Source: Dryocola sp051307055 | Lineage (GTDB): Bacteria; Pseudomonadota; Gammaproteobacteria; Enterobacterales; Enterobacteriaceae | Reading direction: 5' to 3' | NCBI RefSeq assembly: GCF_051307055.1 | Contig: NZ_CP149994.1 | Location: forward strand, 3,844,001-3,908,000 | DNA: 64,000 nt | Shown here: piece by piece, positions 18,810-27,900 of the stretch | How the letters are laid out: each line of letters starts with the position of its first letter | How positions within the stretch are numbered: position 1 is the first letter of the stretch | Translations under genes and position numbers: made by a program | Notes under the pieces: model-generated | The model's database searches: none | Told to the model about the DNA's origin: nothing | Seen by the model: only the letters and a program-made list of their open reading frames with translations

Positions 18810-21800
18810 GTGCGCCTGATAATCACTTTTCTGATGGCCTGGTGCCTCAGCATGGGCGCATATGCCGCCACGCTCCCTGATGCGAAACAGATAACCCAGG
18901 AACTTGAGCAAGCCAAATCCGCGAAAGAGCAGCCCAATCAGGCTGAAATCGTGGAAACCCTCACGGCCGCCCTCAACGCGCTTGAAGAGCACAAAGCCTC
19001 TCTTGAGCGGGCAAAACAGTACCAGGACGTAATTGATAATTTCCCCAGGCTGTCGCAAAGCCTGCGCCAGCAGCTTGCCAGCCTGCGCGATGAACCGCAG
19101 AAAGTGCCGGAAGGCATGTCCACCGACGAGCTAAACCAGGAAATTCTCCAGGTCAGCAGCCAGTTGCTCGATAAGAGCCGTCTGGCGCAACAGGAGCAGG
19201 AGCGCACGCGGGAAATCACCGACTCGCTCAGCCAGCTCCCCCAGCAGCAAACCGATGCCCGTCGTCAGCTTAGCGAAATGGAGCGCCGCGCCGGTACGCA
19301 GCCGGCCTCCGGCACGCCCTTAATCCAGGCACAAAACCTGTCGTTACAGGCAGAGTCGGCGCGACTGAAGGCGCAGGTGGATGAACTGGAACTGGCGCAG
19401 CTTTCCGCCAGCAACCGCCAGGAGCTCTCCCGCCTGCGCGCTGAACTTGCGCAGAAACAGAGCGCCCGGCTGGACGCTTATCTGCAGGGCCTGCGTAACC
19501 AGCTCAACAGCCAGCGCCAGCGGGAGGCCGAACGCGCGCTGGAAAGCACCGAATTACTGGCTGAAAACAGCGCGAACCTGCCGCCGGCGTTAGTCGCGCA
19601 GTTTAAGAATAACCGCGAGCTTTCCCAGGCGCTTAACCAGCAGGCGCAGCGTATGGATCTGGTCGCCTCGCAGCAGCGCCAGGCGACCAGCCAGACGCTT
19701 CAGGTGCGCCAGGCCCTCAACACATTGCGCGAGCAGTCCCAATGGCTGGGCGTCTCCAACGTGCTGGGCGAAGCGTTGCGCGCTCAGGTCGCCCGTCTGC
19801 CGGAGATGCCGAAACCGCAGCAGCTGGATACCGAACTCGCCCAGCTACGCGTCCAGCGCCTGCATTACGAAGACCTGCTAAACAAACAGCAGCAGCTACG
19901 CCAGCTTCGCCAGGCAGACGGCAACGAGCTGACTGGCGAGCAAAATCGCATTCTGGAAGCGCAGCTTCGCACCCAGCGTGAGCTGCTTGGCTCGCTTTTG
20001 CAGGGCAGCGATACGCTAATTCTCGAACTCACCAAGCTGAAAGTGGCCAACAGCCAGCTCGAAGATGCGCTAAAAGAGGTCAACGAAGCTACGCACCGTT
20101 ACCTGTTCTGGACTTCAGACGTGAGCGCGATGGGGATCTCCTGGCCGGTTGAAATTATTCAGGATCTGCGTCGCCTGGTTTCGCTCGACACCGTCAGCCA
20201 GCTGGGCAGCGCCATCCTCATGATGCTGACCAGCCGGGCTACGCTGCTGCCGCTGTTTGCGGCACTGCTTCTTGTCGGCTTTAGCATCAGTTCGCGCCGG
20301 CACTTCACCGCCTTTCTTGAACGCTCAAGCGCCAAAGTGGGCAAAGTGACCCAGGATCACTTCACCTTAACGCTGCGCACCTTGTTCTGGTCAATCCTGG
20401 TCGCCTCCCCGCTTCCCGTCCTCTGGGCTACGCTGGGATATGGCTTGCAGGAGGCGTGGCCTTATCCTATCGCCGTCGCCTTCGGAGATGGCGTCACCGC
20501 CACCGTGCCGCTGCTTTGGGTGGTGATGATTTGCGCCACCTTTGCGCGCCCGACGGGCTTGTTCGTTGTGCACTTCGGCTGGCCGCGCGAAAGGGTGGCG
20601 CGGGCGATGCGCTATTACCTGATGAGCATCGGTTTTATCGTGCCGCTGATCATGGCGCTAATCATGTTCGACAACCTTAACGATCGCGAGTTTTCCGGCT
20701 CGCTGGGACGGCTGTGTTTCATGCTGATCTGCGGCGCGCTGGCGCTGGTTACGCTTAGCCTGAAGCGAGCGAGTGTTCCGCTGTATGTGGATAAGCAGGG
20801 CAACGGCGATAACGTCGTCAACAGGATCCTCTGGAATCTGATGCTCTGCGCACCGCTGTCGGCTATTCTGGCTGCCGCCGTAGGCTATCTGGCAACGGCG
20901 CAGGCTCTGCTGGCACGTCTGGAAACCTCGGTCGCCATCTGGTTTCTGCTGCTGGTGATTTATCACGTGATACGCCGTTGGATGCTTATCCAGCGTCGCC
21001 GTCTGGCCTTTGACCGCGCCAAACAACGCCGTGCCGAGATCCTGGCCCAGCGCGCACGCGGCGAAGACGAGTCAGCACACGCTCACAGCACGGAGGGCTC
21101 GGCAGAAGCCATAGAAGAGGCGGAGATCGATCTCGACGCTATCAGCGTTCAGTCTTTACGCCTGGTGCGCTCAATTCTGATGCTGATTGCGCTGCTGTCG
21201 GTCATCGTGCTGTGGTCGGAGATTCATTCCGCTTTTGGCTTCCTTGAGAACATTACGCTGTGGGATGTCACCTCAACCGTGCAGGGCGTCGAGAGTCTTG
21301 AGCCGATTACCCTCGGCGCCGTACTGATCGCCATTCTGGTGCTTATTATCACCATGCAGCTGGTGCGCAACCTGCCCGCGCTGCTGGAGCTGGCGCTGTT
21401 GCAGCATCTGGATTTAACGCCCGGCACAGGTTACGCCATCACCACCATCACCAAATATCTGCTGCTGCTGATTGGCGGGCTGGTCGGCTTTTCGATGATT
21501 GGTATTGAATGGTCGAAATTACAGTGGCTGGTCGCAGCGCTCGGCGTCGGGCTTGGGTTTGGCTTACAGGAGATCTTCGCCAACTTTATCTCCGGCCTGA
21601 TTATTCTCTTCGAGAAGCCGATTCGTATTGGCGATACCGTGACGATTCGCGATCTCACCGGCAGCGTCACAAAGATAAACACGCGTGCTACCACTATCAG
21701 CGACTGGGACCGCAAAGAGATTATCGTGCCGAACAAGGCGTTTATCACCGAGCAGTTTATTAACTGGTCGCTGTCGGATTCCGTCACGCGCGTGGTGCTC

Positions 21801-22145
21801 ACCGTTCCGGCGCCGTCGGATGCGAACAGCGAAGAGGTAACGCAAGTGCTATTGCAGGCCGCCAGACGCTGTTCGCTGGTTATCGATAATCCGCAGCCGG
21901 AAGCCTTCCTGGTGGATTTGCAGGCGGGGATTCAGATCTTTGAGCTGCGAATTTACGCCGCGGAGATGGGGCACCGTATGCCGCTGCGTCACGAGATCCA
22001 TCAGCTGATTCTGCAGGGCCTGCGCGAACACAATATCGATCTGCCGTTCCCACCGTTCCAGATGCGTCTGGAAAGCATGGGCGGCTTACGCAGCAGAACG
22101 ATTAAGTCGGCGGGCACATCTGGCCGAACGCCGGGAAGTCTGTAG
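18810..22145 (+). CDS. mscM: Miniconductance mechanosensitive channel MscM (YjeP)
   Basis: Large MscS-family inner-membrane channel. The start is GTG at 18810 (MRLIITFLMAWCLS), giving 1111 residues. Signal peptide (1-20); periplasmic coiled coil rich in Gln/Arg/Leu (about 25-470); around eleven membrane helices; C-terminal MscS pore/beta domain with ALGVGLGFGLQEIFANF. It is in an operon with psd, as in E. coli. Confidence 0.95.
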   Translation: MRLIITFLMAWCLSMGAYAATLPDAKQITQELEQAKSAKEQPNQAEIVETLTAALNALEEHKASLERAKQYQDVIDNFPRLSQSLRQQLASLRDEPQKVPEGMSTDELNQEILQVSSQLLDKSRLAQQEQERTREITDSLSQLPQQQTDARRQLSEMERRAGTQPASGTPLIQAQNLSLQAESARLKAQVDELELAQLSASNRQELSRLRAELAQKQSARLDAYLQGLRNQLNSQRQREAERALESTELLAENSANLPPALVAQFKNNRELSQALNQQAQRMDLVASQQRQATSQTLQVRQALNTLREQSQWLGVSNVLGEALRAQVARLPEMPKPQQLDTELAQLRVQRLHYEDLLNKQQQLRQLRQADGNELTGEQNRILEAQLRTQRELLGSLLQGSDTLILELTKLKVANSQLEDALKEVNEATHRYLFWTSDVSAMGISWPVEIIQDLRRLVSLDTVSQLGSAILMMLTSRATLLPLFAALLLVGFSISSRRHFTAFLERSSAKVGKVTQDHFTLTLRTLFWSILVASPLPVLWATLGYGLQEAWPYPIAVAFGDGVTATVPLLWVVMICATFARPTGLFVVHFGWPRERVARAMRYYLMSIGFIVPLIMALIMFDNLNDREFSGSLGRLCFMLICGALALVTLSLKRASVPLYVDKQGNGDNVVNRILWNLMLCAPLSAILAAAVGYLATAQALLARLETSVAIWFLLLVIYHVIRRWMLIQRRRLAFDRAKQRRAEILAQRARGEDESAHAHSTEGSAEAIEEAEIDLDAISVQSLRLVRSILMLIALLSVIVLWSEIHSAFGFLENITLWDVTSTVQGVESLEPITLGAVLIAILVLIITMQLVRNLPALLELALLQHLDLTPGTGYAITTITKYLLLLIGGLVGFSMIGIEWSKLQWLVAALGVGLGFGLQEIFANFISGLIILFEKPIRIGDTVTIRDLTGSVTKINTRATTISDWDRKEIIVPNKAFITEQFINWSLSDSVTRVVLTVPAPSDANSEEVTQVLLQAARRCSLVIDNPQPEAFLVDLQAGIQIFELRIYAAEMGHRMPLRHEIHQLILQGLREHNIDLPFPPFQMRLESMGGLRSRTIKSAGTSGRTPGSL

Positions 22146-22247
22146 CCAATAAGGCGGGGCTCGCCCTCACTCCAACCTTCTCCTCCGGGCGAGGGGAAAA
22201 CCAACTTCTTTTAGTCCCCTCTCCCTCAGGGAGGGGACAGGACGGTT
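22146..22247. repeat. Convergent intergenic region with GC-rich inverted repeat
   Basis: Between the convergent mscM and epmA ends. Two pyrimidine-rich CTC/CCT blocks with GGGAGGGG counterparts (about 22195-22240) can fold into a hairpin that would serve as a bidirectional terminator. It resembles the dispersed CCCTCTCCC intergenic repeats of enterobacteria. No gene is seen. Confidence 0.4.
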
Positions 22248-23225
22248 TCAGGCGCGATCGACAGGGAATGCCAGCACGTCCGCCAGGCTCTCTGCGCCTA
22301 ACGCCAGCATCACCAGACGATCCACGCCCAGCGCCACGCCAGAGCAGTCCGGCAGGCCAGCCTGTAAGGCTGCCAGTAAATTCACATCGATTGGCTGCTG
22401 CGTTAAACCGCGGGCGGCACGTTTGCGATTATCCTGCTCGAAGCGTTGCTGCTGTTCGCGGGCGTCGGTCAGCTCGTGGAATCCATTCGCCAGTTCAATA
22501 CCTTTGAAGTAAACCTCAAAGCGCTCCGCCACGCGGTGATCTTCGGTGCTGATTTGCGCAAGCGACGCCTGGCTTGCCGGGAAGTGGTAGATAAACGCGG
22601 GCTTCTCTTTTCCGATGTGCGGTTCCACGCCCATGGTAAACAGCAGCTGCAGCAGCGTGTCGCGATCTTCTTCCTCATCGGCAACGTTACTCAGATCGAG
22701 CTTTGCCGCCGCTTCACGCAGCAGGGTTTTATCTGCCGATAACGGATCGATTTCCAGGTGGCGCTGGAAAGCCTGCTGGTACGAAAGCGACTCTGCGGCC
22801 TCGCATTCCAGCACCTGCTGCAGCAGATCGTCCACCTCATTCATCAGGCGGTACATGTCGTAGTGCGGACGATACCACTCCAGCATGGTGAATTCTGGAT
22901 TGTGATGGCGGCCCATCTCTTCATTACGAAAACTACGGCAAAGCTGGAACACCGGGCCGACGCCCGCCGCCAGCAGGCGCTTCATGTGGTATTCCGGGCT
23001 GGTCATCAGATAGAGATTGATGCCCTGGGAATGGCCGGGACCAACAAAACGGGTTTCAAACGGAACCAGATGAATATCGGTCACCGTCGCCTGGCTCATG
23101 CAGGGTGTTTCCACCTCCAGTACGCCGCGGTCGGCAAAAAAACGCCGAATTTCCGCCATAATAGCGGCGCGTTTCAACAGGTTGGGGATGGATGCGCTCG
23201 GCTGCCAGGTGGCCGTTTCGCTCAT
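22248..23225 (-). CDS. epmA: EF-P--(R)-beta-lysine ligase EpmA
   Basis: Class II lysyl-tRNA synthetase paralogue lacking the anticodon-binding domain. It attaches (R)-beta-lysine, made by EpmB, to Lys34 of EF-P. The start is ATG at 23225 (MSETATWQPS), 325 residues, the family length. Class II motifs include FRNEEMGRHHNPEFTMLEW (motif 2) and the Gly-rich GVALGVDRLVML (motif 3). It is divergent from frdA. EF-P and EpmB are both encoded elsewhere in this window. Confidence 0.96.
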   Translation of the reverse strand: MSETATWQPSASIPNLLKRAAIMAEIRRFFADRGVLEVETPCMSQATVTDIHLVPFETRFVGPGHSQGINLYLMTSPEYHMKRLLAAGVGPVFQLCRSFRNEEMGRHHNPEFTMLEWYRPHYDMYRLMNEVDDLLQQVLECEAAESLSYQQAFQRHLEIDPLSADKTLLREAAAKLDLSNVADEEEDRDTLLQLLFTMGVEPHIGKEKPAFIYHFPASQASLAQISTEDHRVAERFEVYFKGIELANGFHELTDAREQQQRFEQDNRKRAARGLTQQPIDVNLLAALQAGLPDCSGVALGVDRLVMLALGAESLADVLAFPVDRA

Positions 23226-23553
23226 GAGGTAATCTCCGTAGTCAAACAAGGCGAGGAAGTCTACTCGCATCCCTGAAAGGAGACAAATTTTGCGCAGCAA
23301 AAGGGAAGTGAATGTTAATACTTTGCGCATAAACGGACGTCATTTCGTGATGCGAATCATTACTCCTGGTAATTAATTGCTGCACAGAGCAGCAAAAAAT
23401 CGAACGCATCAAATTTCCTTAAAATCTCTCCGGTTATAATCCGCTACCTACAAAGGAGCAGGGAAAAAACCTTTCGCAATAGCCCCTACCGTTTCGGTGG
23501 TCTACCTTTGGTGAAATAAGCATTGCGAAATCACTAAAAACTGGAGGAATGTC
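23226..23553. promoter_or_regulatory. epmA-frdA intergenic region with FNR-type frd promoter
   Basis: 328 bases with no gene. A good -10 (TATAAT, 23435-23440) is preceded by an FNR-like site at about 23399-23413 (ATCGAACGCATCAAA), centred near -40.5 from the inferred start, the class II position. Layout matches the E. coli frd promoter, which FNR activates without oxygen. A GGAGG ribosome site precedes the frdA GTG. Confidence 0.7.
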
Positions 23554-25344
23554 GTGCAAATCTTTCAAGCCGATCTTGCCATTATTGGTGCTGGCGGAGC
23601 GGGATTACGAGCGGCCATTGCGGCGGCTCAGGCCAACCCACAGGCTAAAATCGCTCTGATTTCCAAAGTCTATCCTATGCGCAGCCATACGGTAGCCGCC
23701 GAAGGTGGCTCTGCCGCCGTCGCGCAGGATCACGACAGTTTTGCGTATCATTTCCACGATACGGTTGCTGGCGGCGACTGGCTATGCGAGCAGGACGTGG
23801 TGGATTACTTCGTACACCATTGTCCCACTGAAATGACGCAGCTTGAGCAGTGGGGCTGCCCGTGGAGCCGCCGTGCGGATGGTTCGGTCAACGTGCGCCG
23901 CTTTGGGGGCATGAAAATCGAGCGTACCTGGTTTGCCGCAGACAAAACCGGCTTCCATATGCTCCACACCCTTTTCCAGACCTCCTTACAGTTCCCACAA
24001 ATCCAACGCTTCGATGAGCATTTCGTCCTCGATATTCTGGTAGATGACGGCGAGGCGCGCGGCCTGGTCGCCATGAATATGATGGAAGGCACGCTGGTGC
24101 AAATTCGCGCTAACGCAGTGGTGATGGCAACCGGCGGCGCGGGGCGCGTTTATCGCTACAACACCAACGGCGGCATCGTCACCGGCGACGGTATGGGCAT
24201 GGCGCTAAGCCACGGCGTGCCGCTGCGCGATATGGAGTTTGTTCAGTATCACCCAACCGGCCTGCCCGGCTCCGGCATTCTGATGACGGAAGGCTGCCGC
24301 GGTGAAGGCGGCATCCTGGTGAATAAAGATGGCTATCGCTATCTGCAGGATTACGGCATGGGGCCAGAAACCCCGCTGGGCGAACCGAAGAATAAGTATA
24401 TGGAGCTAGGACCGCGCGACAAAGTATCCCAGGCCTTCTGGCACGAATGGCGTGCCGGCCGCACCGTTCCTGGGCCACGCGGCGATGTGGTTTACCTGGA
24501 TTTGCGCCATCTGGGCGAGAAAAAACTCCTCGAACGCCTGCCGTTTATTTGTGAGCTTGCCAAAGCCTACGTCGGCGTCGACCCGGTGAAAGAGCCGATT
24601 CCCGTGCGGCCAACGGCGCACTACACCATGGGCGGCATCGAAACCGACGCCCAATGCGAAACGCGTATCAAAGGGCTGTTCGCGGTGGGCGAATGCTCCT
24701 CCGTGGGTCTGCATGGCGCAAACCGCTTAGGCTCCAACTCGCTGGCGGAACTGGTGGTCTTTGGTCGTCTGGCGGGCGAGCAGGCCATGCAGCGAGCCAA
24801 TAGCGCACCGCCTGCTAACGATGCGGCGCTCAGCGCCCAGGCGGCGGATGTGGAAGGCCGTCTGAAGCAGCTGGTGAATCAGGAAGGTAGCGAAAACTGG
24901 TCAAAAATCCGCGACGAAATGGGCCTCTCCATGGAAGAAGGCTGCGGCATTTACCGCACCCCGGAGCTGATGCAGAAAACCATCGACAAGCTGGCAGAGC
25001 TGCAGGATCGCTTCCGGCGCGTGCGCATCACCGACAGCTCCAGCGTATTCAACACCGACCTGCTCTATACCATTGAGCTTGGCCACGGGCTGAACGTTGC
25101 GGAGTGCATGGCGCATTCGGCGATGGCGCGTAAGGAGTCCCGTGGGGCGCATCAGCGCCTGGACGAAGGCTGCACCGAACGTGATGACGTCAACTTCCTG
25201 AAGCACACTCTCGCCTTCCGCGATGCGGATGGCAGCACGCGTCTGGATTACAGCGACGTAAAAATCACCACCCTGCCGCCGGCAAAACGCGTCTACGGTG
25301 CGGAAGCAGAAGCAGCCGACAAGAAGGAGGCGACGAATGGCTGA
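23554..25344 (+). CDS. frdA: Fumarate reductase flavoprotein subunit
   Basis: Catalytic subunit of anaerobic fumarate reductase, with covalent FAD, reducing fumarate to succinate at the cytoplasmic face. It has 596 residues from GTG 23554 (MQIFQADLAIIGAGGAG). Rossmann GAGGAG, FAD-linking His in MRSHTVAAEGG, and the catalytic RPTAHYTMGG region are present. First gene of frdABCD, overlapping frdB by 8 bp. Confidence 0.98.
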   Translation: MQIFQADLAIIGAGGAGLRAAIAAAQANPQAKIALISKVYPMRSHTVAAEGGSAAVAQDHDSFAYHFHDTVAGGDWLCEQDVVDYFVHHCPTEMTQLEQWGCPWSRRADGSVNVRRFGGMKIERTWFAADKTGFHMLHTLFQTSLQFPQIQRFDEHFVLDILVDDGEARGLVAMNMMEGTLVQIRANAVVMATGGAGRVYRYNTNGGIVTGDGMGMALSHGVPLRDMEFVQYHPTGLPGSGILMTEGCRGEGGILVNKDGYRYLQDYGMGPETPLGEPKNKYMELGPRDKVSQAFWHEWRAGRTVPGPRGDVVYLDLRHLGEKKLLERLPFICELAKAYVGVDPVKEPIPVRPTAHYTMGGIETDAQCETRIKGLFAVGECSSVGLHGANRLGSNSLAELVVFGRLAGEQAMQRANSAPPANDAALSAQAADVEGRLKQLVNQEGSENWSKIRDEMGLSMEEGCGIYRTPELMQKTIDKLAELQDRFRRVRITDSSSVFNTDLLYTIELGHGLNVAECMAHSAMARKESRGAHQRLDEGCTERDDVNFLKHTLAFRDADGSTRLDYSDVKITTLPPAKRVYGAEAEAADKKEATNG

Positions 25345-26074
25345 TGTGATGAAAACCCTGAAGATTGAAGTGGTGCGCTACAACCCGGAAACGGACAGCG
25401 AACCGCACAGCGCGGTGTACGATGTACCTTACGATGAACAAACCTCGCTGCTGGATGCGCTGGGCTACATCAAGGACAATCTGGCGCCGGATCTCAGCTA
25501 CCGCTGGTCGTGCCGTATGGCGATTTGCGGCTCCTGCGGCATGATGGTTAACCGCGTGCCGAAGCTGGCCTGCAAAACGTTCCTGCGCGAATACGCCCAG
25601 GGCATGAAGGTTGAGGCGCTGGCAAACTTCCCCATCGAGCGCGATCTGGTGGTCGACATGACCCACTTTATCGAAAGCCTCGAGGCGATTAAGCCGTACA
25701 TCATCGGCAATCCACGCACGCCGGACCAGGGTCCGAATCCCCAGACGCCCGCGCAGATGGCGAAATACCATCAGTTCTCCGGCTGCATCAACTGCGGCCT
25801 GTGTTACGCGGCCTGCCCGCAGTTCGGTTTGAATCCTGAGTTTATTGGTCCGGCGGCGATTACGCTTGCCCACCGCTACAACCTGGACAGCCGCGATCGT
25901 GGCAAAAAGCAGCGTATGGCGCAGCTAAACGGCCAGAACGGCGTCTGGACCTGCACCTTCGTGGGCTACTGCTCAGAGGTTTGCCCGAAACACGTCGACC
26001 CGGCCGCCGCCATCCAGCAGGGCAAAGTCGAAAGCTCGAAGGACTTTTTGATAGCCACCCTGAAACCACGCTAA
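25337..26074 (+). CDS. frdB: Fumarate reductase iron-sulfur subunit
   Basis: Electron-transfer subunit with [2Fe-2S], [4Fe-4S] and [3Fe-4S] clusters. It has 245 residues from ATG 25337 (MADVMKTLKIE). Cysteine sets include CRMAICGSCGMM, CINCGLCYAACP and CTFVGYCSEVCP. It links FrdA to the menaquinol-oxidising membrane anchors. Confidence 0.98.
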   Translation: MADVMKTLKIEVVRYNPETDSEPHSAVYDVPYDEQTSLLDALGYIKDNLAPDLSYRWSCRMAICGSCGMMVNRVPKLACKTFLREYAQGMKVEALANFPIERDLVVDMTHFIESLEAIKPYIIGNPRTPDQGPNPQTPAQMAKYHQFSGCINCGLCYAACPQFGLNPEFIGPAAITLAHRYNLDSRDRGKKQRMAQLNGQNGVWTCTFVGYCSEVCPKHVDPAAAIQQGKVESSKDFLIATLKPR

Positions 26075-26084
26075 GGAGTGCACA

Positions 26085-26480
26085 ATGATCACGAAACGTA
26101 AGCCATACGTCCGGACAATGGCGCCCACCTGGTGGCAGAAGCTGGGCTTCTATCGTTTTTATATGCTGCGCGAAGGCACCTCGGTGCCGACCGTCTGGTT
26201 CAGCATCCTGCTTATCTGCGGTCTGTTTGCTCTGAAAGGCGGGCCGGAAAGCTGGGAAAGCTTTGTCAGTTTTCTGCGCAACCCGATTGTGGCGATCCTT
26301 AACCTGATTACGCTTGCCGCCGCCTTGCTGCACACCAAAACCTGGTTCGAGCTGGCCCCGAAGGCCGCTAACATCATCATCAAGGATGAAAAGTTGGGGC
26401 CGGAGCCGGTAATTAAAGGGCTGTGGGCGGTAACCGCGGTTGCCACGGTCGTTATTCTGTTTGTTGCTCTGTTCTGGTAA
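26085..26480 (+). CDS. frdC: Fumarate reductase membrane anchor FrdC
   Basis: 131-residue inner-membrane anchor with three predicted helices; with FrdD it binds menaquinol. It begins 10 bp after frdB. Confidence 0.97.
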   Translation: MITKRKPYVRTMAPTWWQKLGFYRFYMLREGTSVPTVWFSILLICGLFALKGGPESWESFVSFLRNPIVAILNLITLAAALLHTKTWFELAPKAANIIIKDEKLGPEPVIKGLWAVTAVATVVILFVALFW

Positions 26481-26490
26481 GGAGGACGTT

Positions 26491-26850
26491 ATGATCAATC
26501 CCAATCCGAAGCGCTCCGACGAGCCGGTATTCTGGGGCCTGTTCGGGGCCGGCGGCATGTGGGGCGCAATTATCGCTCCCGTTATCGTACTGCTGGTGGG
26601 CATTATGCTGCCGCTCGGCCTGTATCCCGGCGACGCGCTGGGCTATGACCGGGTTTACGCCTTCGCCCACAGCCTCATCGGCCGCCTGTTCATATTCCTG
26701 ATGATTGTGCTGCCGCTGTGGTGCGGCCTGCACCGCATTCATCACGCCATGCACGACCTGAAGATTCACGTGCCGTCAGGAAAATGGGTCTTTTACGGGC
26801 TGGCGGCGATTCTGACGATAGTGACGCTGATTGGCGTTATCGCTATCTGA
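26491..26850 (+). CDS. frdD: Fumarate reductase membrane anchor FrdD
   Basis: 119-residue three-helix anchor. The start is ATG 26491 (MINPNPKRSDEP), preceded by AAGGAGG. It is the last gene of the frd operon and ends just before a strong terminator. Confidence 0.97.
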   Translation: MINPNPKRSDEPVFWGLFGAGGMWGAIIAPVIVLLVGIMLPLGLYPGDALGYDRVYAFAHSLIGRLFIFLMIVLPLWCGLHRIHHAMHDLKIHVPSGKWVFYGLAAILTIVTLIGVIAI

Positions 26851-26867
26851 TTTCGCGCCTGCCAACG

Positions 26868-26896
26868 AAAAGGTCTGCTCAGGCAGGCCTTTTTTA
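26868..26896. terminator. frdD terminator, shared with convergent ampR
   Basis: Nine-base stem (26870-26878 with 26883-26891, one G-T pair) with a TCAG loop, and T-runs on the right / A-runs on the left. It can therefore end transcription from both sides. In E. coli the equivalent hairpin is the ampC attenuator; here ampR separates it from ampC. Confidence 0.85.
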
Positions 26897-27769
26897 TTTG
26901 CTCATCTGCTCCGTTAGCCAGCGGGAAAAGTCTGCCATTGCCGGAGTCTCCGGCCGGGATTGCAGCCGCGTCAACCAGTAGCTGCCGAGATTAATCTGCG
27001 TTGTAAACGGCTGCACAATGCGTTCGCTGTTAAGCAGATGGCTGAACATTTCCAGCGGGGCGATAGCAATTCCCGCGCCGAACTGAGCGGCTTCAAGCAT
27101 CGTCACGGACGAATCAAAAACTATTACCCGATGGGTGGGCGAAGGGGGCTGTTCTCCGGCGGCCTGCAGCCAGCTTGCCCATTCATCACGCCGGTAAGAA
27201 CGCAGCAAGGTGAATCTGAGCACGTCTGCAGGCTGATGCAGCTCCTTCGCCAGCGCCCGGGAGCAAAGCGGCGCCAGCGGAGCAGCGCAAAGAAACGTCG
27301 CCTCGGTGTTGTGCCACGCGCCGCCGCCGTAGCGAATCGTGTAATCCAGCCCCTCTGCCGCAGGATCGACCCGGTTATTGTGCGTCGAGAGATGCAAATC
27401 GATGTGCGGGCAGTCGCGCTGAAATGCCTCCAGCCGGGGAAGCAGAAAGCCTGTCGCAAAGGTGCCCACTGCGCCAATTTTGAGCTTTTCCCGCGCCATA
27501 GGTTTTGAAAAGCGATCCAGCATACCGGCGATACGGTCAAAAGAATCATTCAACACGGGCAGCAGATTCTCTCCTTCCGTGGTAAGCATTAAGCCGCGGG
27601 ACACGCGAATAAACAGCTGGCAACGTAGATGCTGCTCCAGCGCCTTCACCTGCTGGCTGATGGCGGAATGGCTAACGTTTAACTCAATAGCGGCATTAGT
27701 AAAACTTAAATGTCTTGCCGCCGCTTCGAAGGCTCTGAGCGCATTAAGCGGGATATAGCCGCGTGTCAT
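26894..27769 (-). CDS. ampR: LysR-type regulator AmpR
   Basis: Regulator of inducible AmpC that reads cell-wall fragments: UDP-MurNAc-pentapeptide keeps it repressing and anhydro-muropeptides make it an activator. It has 291 residues. N-terminal HTH within LSFTNAAIELNVSHSAISQQ; effector domain has the typical segments STHNNRVDPAAEGLDYTIRY and LLRSYRRDEW. It is divergent from ampC, with the shared operator between them. Confidence 0.95.
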   Translation of the reverse strand: MTRGYIPLNALRAFEAAARHLSFTNAAIELNVSHSAISQQVKALEQHLRCQLFIRVSRGLMLTTEGENLLPVLNDSFDRIAGMLDRFSKPMAREKLKIGAVGTFATGFLLPRLEAFQRDCPHIDLHLSTHNNRVDPAAEGLDYTIRYGGGAWHNTEATFLCAAPLAPLCSRALAKELHQPADVLRFTLLRSYRRDEWASWLQAAGEQPPSPTHRVIVFDSSVTMLEAAQFGAGIAIAPLEMFSHLLNSERIVQPFTTQINLGSYWLTRLQSRPETPAMADFSRWLTEQMSK

Positions 27770-27796
27770 GGGAGGATCCGTAAGAAAATCTAAAGG

Positions 27797-27845
27797 CTGG
27801 TGCTCAATTTAATCGTTTGTCACCCATAGTCAAATCCAACAGACT
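27797..27845. promoter_or_regulatory. AmpR operator and ampC promoter
   Basis: A LysR-type T-N11-A box is seen in GCTCAATTTAATCGTTTG (about 27802-27819), matching the known AmpR site of Enterobacter and Citrobacter in layout. It overlaps the ampC -35 (TTGTCA, 27817-27822), followed after 17 bases by a weak -10 (CAGACT, 27840-27845). Confidence 0.8.
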
Positions 27846-27900
27846 GAGCGTGTCTGATGGGCCCGGACACCCTCTCTTGTCACTTTATGGAAGAATCTCA